From Bacteroidota bacterium (GTDB lineage Bacteria; Bacteroidota; Bacteroidia; Sphingobacteriales; Sphingobacteriaceae): 64,000 nucleotides of DNA. The position numbers were made by a program, and so were the translations under genes. Below, in pieces: positions 62,183-64,000 of this stretch; position 1 is the first letter of the stretch; every line of letters begins with the position of its first letter. The notes under the pieces are model-generated. The model did not search any database, was not told the DNA's origin, and saw only the letters and a program-made list of their open reading frames with translations. The DNA lies in contig JAMFRP010000026.1 in assembly GCA_026224775.1 (NCBI GenBank), forward strand, positions 186,001 through 250,000. The letters are read 5' to 3'.

Positions 62183-63709
62183 ATGAAAAAGATTTATTAT
62201 TTGTTGGCCTTTGCTGCACTTGCTTTTTCGGCGTGTCAAAAAGAGCCTACCTTAAACCAGATAACGGTTAAACCGGCTGGAACACCGCCAACAACTGCTT
62301 CGATTACATTGGCTGCTCCAGATTATGGTTTATTGCCTTCGAGCGATCCGGCGCAAACCAATCAATTTTTCGGTAGTTTAAGTGCTGCACTTGGTAGTGT
62401 CCCTACTATTTTGAATTCAGAATACCCTACCGCGGTTGAAAAATCACAGATAACTGTTACTTTCCAACTGGAGCCTGCTGTTCCTGCTGCAGTTAAATTG
62501 GTTGATAGTATTTACAGTCATGTGGCTTACACGCTTTTAGCTACACCTGCAGGCAATAATGACTATACAAAGCTGCCAAAAAATACTTATACCGATTTTA
62601 CAGATGCTCAAATATTAACTTGGTTTCCGTATGCAGGCAACCCTACTAATGCTGTAGGTACATCTTGGGGCGCACCTGTTAGTCCTACACTTGCTGTGCC
62701 TACATTTAATTATTACGCCAATGGTACTACAACTGTACAAACTTTCGCTTATTTATATAGCGGTACTGCCTGGGGTAAAATATACCTTATTTCTGCAGCT
62801 CAATATACAGCTATAGGAAAAGGTGGTACCAGCAATGATTTTGCAGTAGCAGATGAGCCTAACTTACCAGGCTATTTTAGTTCATTATTGAATGCTGATC
62901 CTTCTGTATCTGCAACTGCAAATGTTGGTAGTATAGTATACGTAAGCTATAAATTATATGCAGGCAGTGCCGCAAAAACTTACCAGCTGGTAATGCCAAT
63001 GGTTTTTGATGGTTCTAAATGGGTTAATACACAACTTACAGCAACTGCTGTGTTTACAAAAACTAATGGCGTATGGGTAGGCACAACAGATAATTCTGTA
63101 CGCTATACACTTGCTACCGCCGATTATACTACTATTTCTGGTATAAGCGGTATAGCTAGCGCTGCTGCTATAGCTGACATTAAATCACACGGCGACTTTT
63201 CGATTGCAGCTGGTGTTGCTACTGGTGCTGGCAGCAGTTGGACAGATACTCAAATTGCCACTGGCATAACAGCGATTTTGAAAACGCTTTACACTGCACC
63301 GGCAACTGGTCAGAAATTCTATGTTACCTTTAAAACATATGGCGGTTACTCAACAGAAGTTGATGAGTTTAACTTTGATGGTACAAATTTTGTTTACTTG
63401 CCAACGCCAAGTGCTAGTCAGTATACTTTAACAGGTGATGATTACACCACAATAGCAGCTTCTACTGCTACTGGCGCAACATCTTCAGCTATGCAAAACC
63501 TTAACCAATATGGTGACTTCTCAACTTCAGGAGCAACCGCATGGACTCAAGCTCAGATCAATGCTGGTATTGCTGCTGTGCTGACAACAAGGTATCCAAC
63601 AGCTACAGCTAATCAAACTATTGCGGTTACATATGCAATCTATTCTGGTGGTAACACTGTTACTACCGGCAACTTTAAATATAGCGGTACTACCTGGACT
63701 GCCCAATAA
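62183..63709 (+). CDS. Hypothetical lipoprotein of degenerate ~100-residue repeats, partner of the TonB receptor
   Basis: A 508-residue protein with a lipoprotein signal (YYLLAFAALAFSAC, lipidated Cys at residue 18). The body is made of loosely repeated units. The last three are clearest: ISAAQYTAIGKGGTSND onward (~208-305), VRYTLATADYTTISGISG (~307-410) and SQYTLTGDDYTTIAASTATG (~412-508). Each has a YTL-DY-I start, an FS/W-aromatic middle, an I-A-IL--YP stretch and a closing FxYxGTxW-like strand. Thr/Ala-rich and low in charge. No SusD similarity was recognised; function unknown. Co-transcribed with the TonB receptor and ended by a strong terminator. Confidence 0.85.
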   Translation: MKKIYYLLAFAALAFSACQKEPTLNQITVKPAGTPPTTASITLAAPDYGLLPSSDPAQTNQFFGSLSAALGSVPTILNSEYPTAVEKSQITVTFQLEPAVPAAVKLVDSIYSHVAYTLLATPAGNNDYTKLPKNTYTDFTDAQILTWFPYAGNPTNAVGTSWGAPVSPTLAVPTFNYYANGTTTVQTFAYLYSGTAWGKIYLISAAQYTAIGKGGTSNDFAVADEPNLPGYFSSLLNADPSVSATANVGSIVYVSYKLYAGSAAKTYQLVMPMVFDGSKWVNTQLTATAVFTKTNGVWVGTTDNSVRYTLATADYTTISGISGIASAAAIADIKSHGDFSIAAGVATGAGSSWTDTQIATGITAILKTLYTAPATGQKFYVTFKTYGGYSTEVDEFNFDGTNFVYLPTPSASQYTLTGDDYTTIAASTATGATSSAMQNLNQYGDFSTSGATAWTQAQINAGIAAVLTTRYPTATANQTIAVTYAIYSGGNTVTTGNFKYSGTTWTAQ

Positions 63710-63731
63710 GCAAAACAGTAGTAATAAATTA

Positions 63732-63765
63732 CAAAAAGCGCCGTGCAATTGCACGGCGCTTTTTG
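63732..63765 (+). terminator. Terminator after the lipoprotein gene
   Basis: A perfect 34-base palindrome: CAAAAAGCGCCGTGCAA followed directly by its reverse complement, 22 bases after the stop. A real hairpin would leave about 4 bases of it unpaired as the loop. Confidence 0.9.
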
Positions 63766-63774
63766 TTTATGCAA

Positions 63775-63807
63775 AAAAAAGAGGCGCAAACAATGAGCCT
63801 CTTTTTT
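63775..63807 (-). terminator. Terminator after purM
   Basis: AAAAAAGAGGC and GCCTCTTTTTT form an 11-bp stem with an 11-base loop, 25 bases beyond the purM stop on the minus strand; the T-run falls on either strand. Confidence 0.85.
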
Positions 63808-63831
63808 CTAGCATAGTGTGTGCCTGGTTAT

Positions 63832-64000
63832 TTAGTTATAAATAAATTCCCCAAATTTCGATTGGATAGTTACTTGCTTTTTATCAGCAGCCTCAACACG
63901 GCCAATGATCTGGGCATCTACCCCAAAACTTTTTGATATATCGATCAGGTCCTGTGCAATTTCCTGTGGTACATATAATTCCATACGGTGCCCCATATTA
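63832..64000 (-). CDS. purM: Phosphoribosylformylglycinamidine cyclo-ligase, C-terminal end only
   Basis: The gene runs off the right edge of the window, so only the last 55 residues are seen. They read NMGHRMELYVPQEIAQDLID, then KSFGVDAQIIGRVEAADKKQ and end GEFIYN before the stop at 63832. NMGHRM followed by the IIGRVE strand is the C-terminal signature of AIR synthase (PurM), which closes the imidazole ring in purine synthesis. The identification rests on this short stretch, but the motif is specific. Confidence 0.8.
   Translation of the reverse strand, partial: NMGHRMELYVPQEIAQDLIDISKSFGVDAQIIGRVEAADKKQVTIQSKFGEFIYN

Overview
The window looks like chromosome from a member of the Bacteroidota, most likely the Sphingobacteriaceae (Mucilaginibacter/Pedobacter type). 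The evidence is a short primary sigma factor without region 1.1, TAnnTTTG promoter boxes, a type 9 secretion plug protein, carboxypeptidase-regulatory/TonB receptors, a BshB1 bacillithiol deacetylase, an L-lysine 6-transaminase and DUF4294/DUF1343 proteins. Genus is an inference. No rRNA, tRNA, CRISPR array, phage or transposase gene was seen.

Layout. 1-9 kb: housekeeping genes: nadC (cut by the window edge), plsY, pabB, purA, a Fur-family regulator, a RelA/SpoT (p)ppGpp enzyme, and a tight DUF4294-glutathione peroxidase-bshB1 thiol operon. 9-24 kb: lysine transaminase, an ACC-deaminase-like PLP enzyme, rluD, a class IV aminotransferase, DUF3050, fmt, a DUF1343 (NamZ-type) muramidase, an FtsX-like permease, mazG, a persulfide dioxygenase-like/rhodanese protein coupled to mnmD, and an M13 peptidase. 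24-36 kb: valS, a hybrid histidine kinase, an HsdR-N nuclease-like protein, holA, an EVE protein, a CBM9-like/glycosyl hydrolase-like pair, a YfcC carrier and a thioesterase.

36-48 kb is different. Between ordinary genes (a DPP IV peptidase, the T9SS plug, an ABC-F protein, an ArsR-SRPBCC-VOC operon) lie five same-orientation copies (A-E) of a composite intergenic repeat. It is built from a hairpin with CTCACCC/GGGTGAG ends followed by a GCGTT...AACGC foldable module, and fuller copies also carry two further palindromic families. Two accessory-looking genes, a secreted regulatory-domain protein and a very AT-rich WG-repeat protein, are each bracketed by copies. The ArsR operon is preceded by a double palindromic operator candidate.

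48-64 kb: a nuoAB pair apart from the rest of complex I, divergent with overlapping start codons from a YhiN-like flavoprotein; threonine aldolase, rpoD, a metallo-hydrolase, lpdA; then two large TonB-dependent receptors, the second followed by a lipoprotein made of degenerate ~100-residue repeats; and the 3' end of purM.

Palindromic repeats based on GTCATTGCGAGGAACGAAGCAATC recur across intergenic gaps. Several promoters put the TAnnTTTG box only 5-8 bases before the start codon, suggesting near-leaderless mRNAs.
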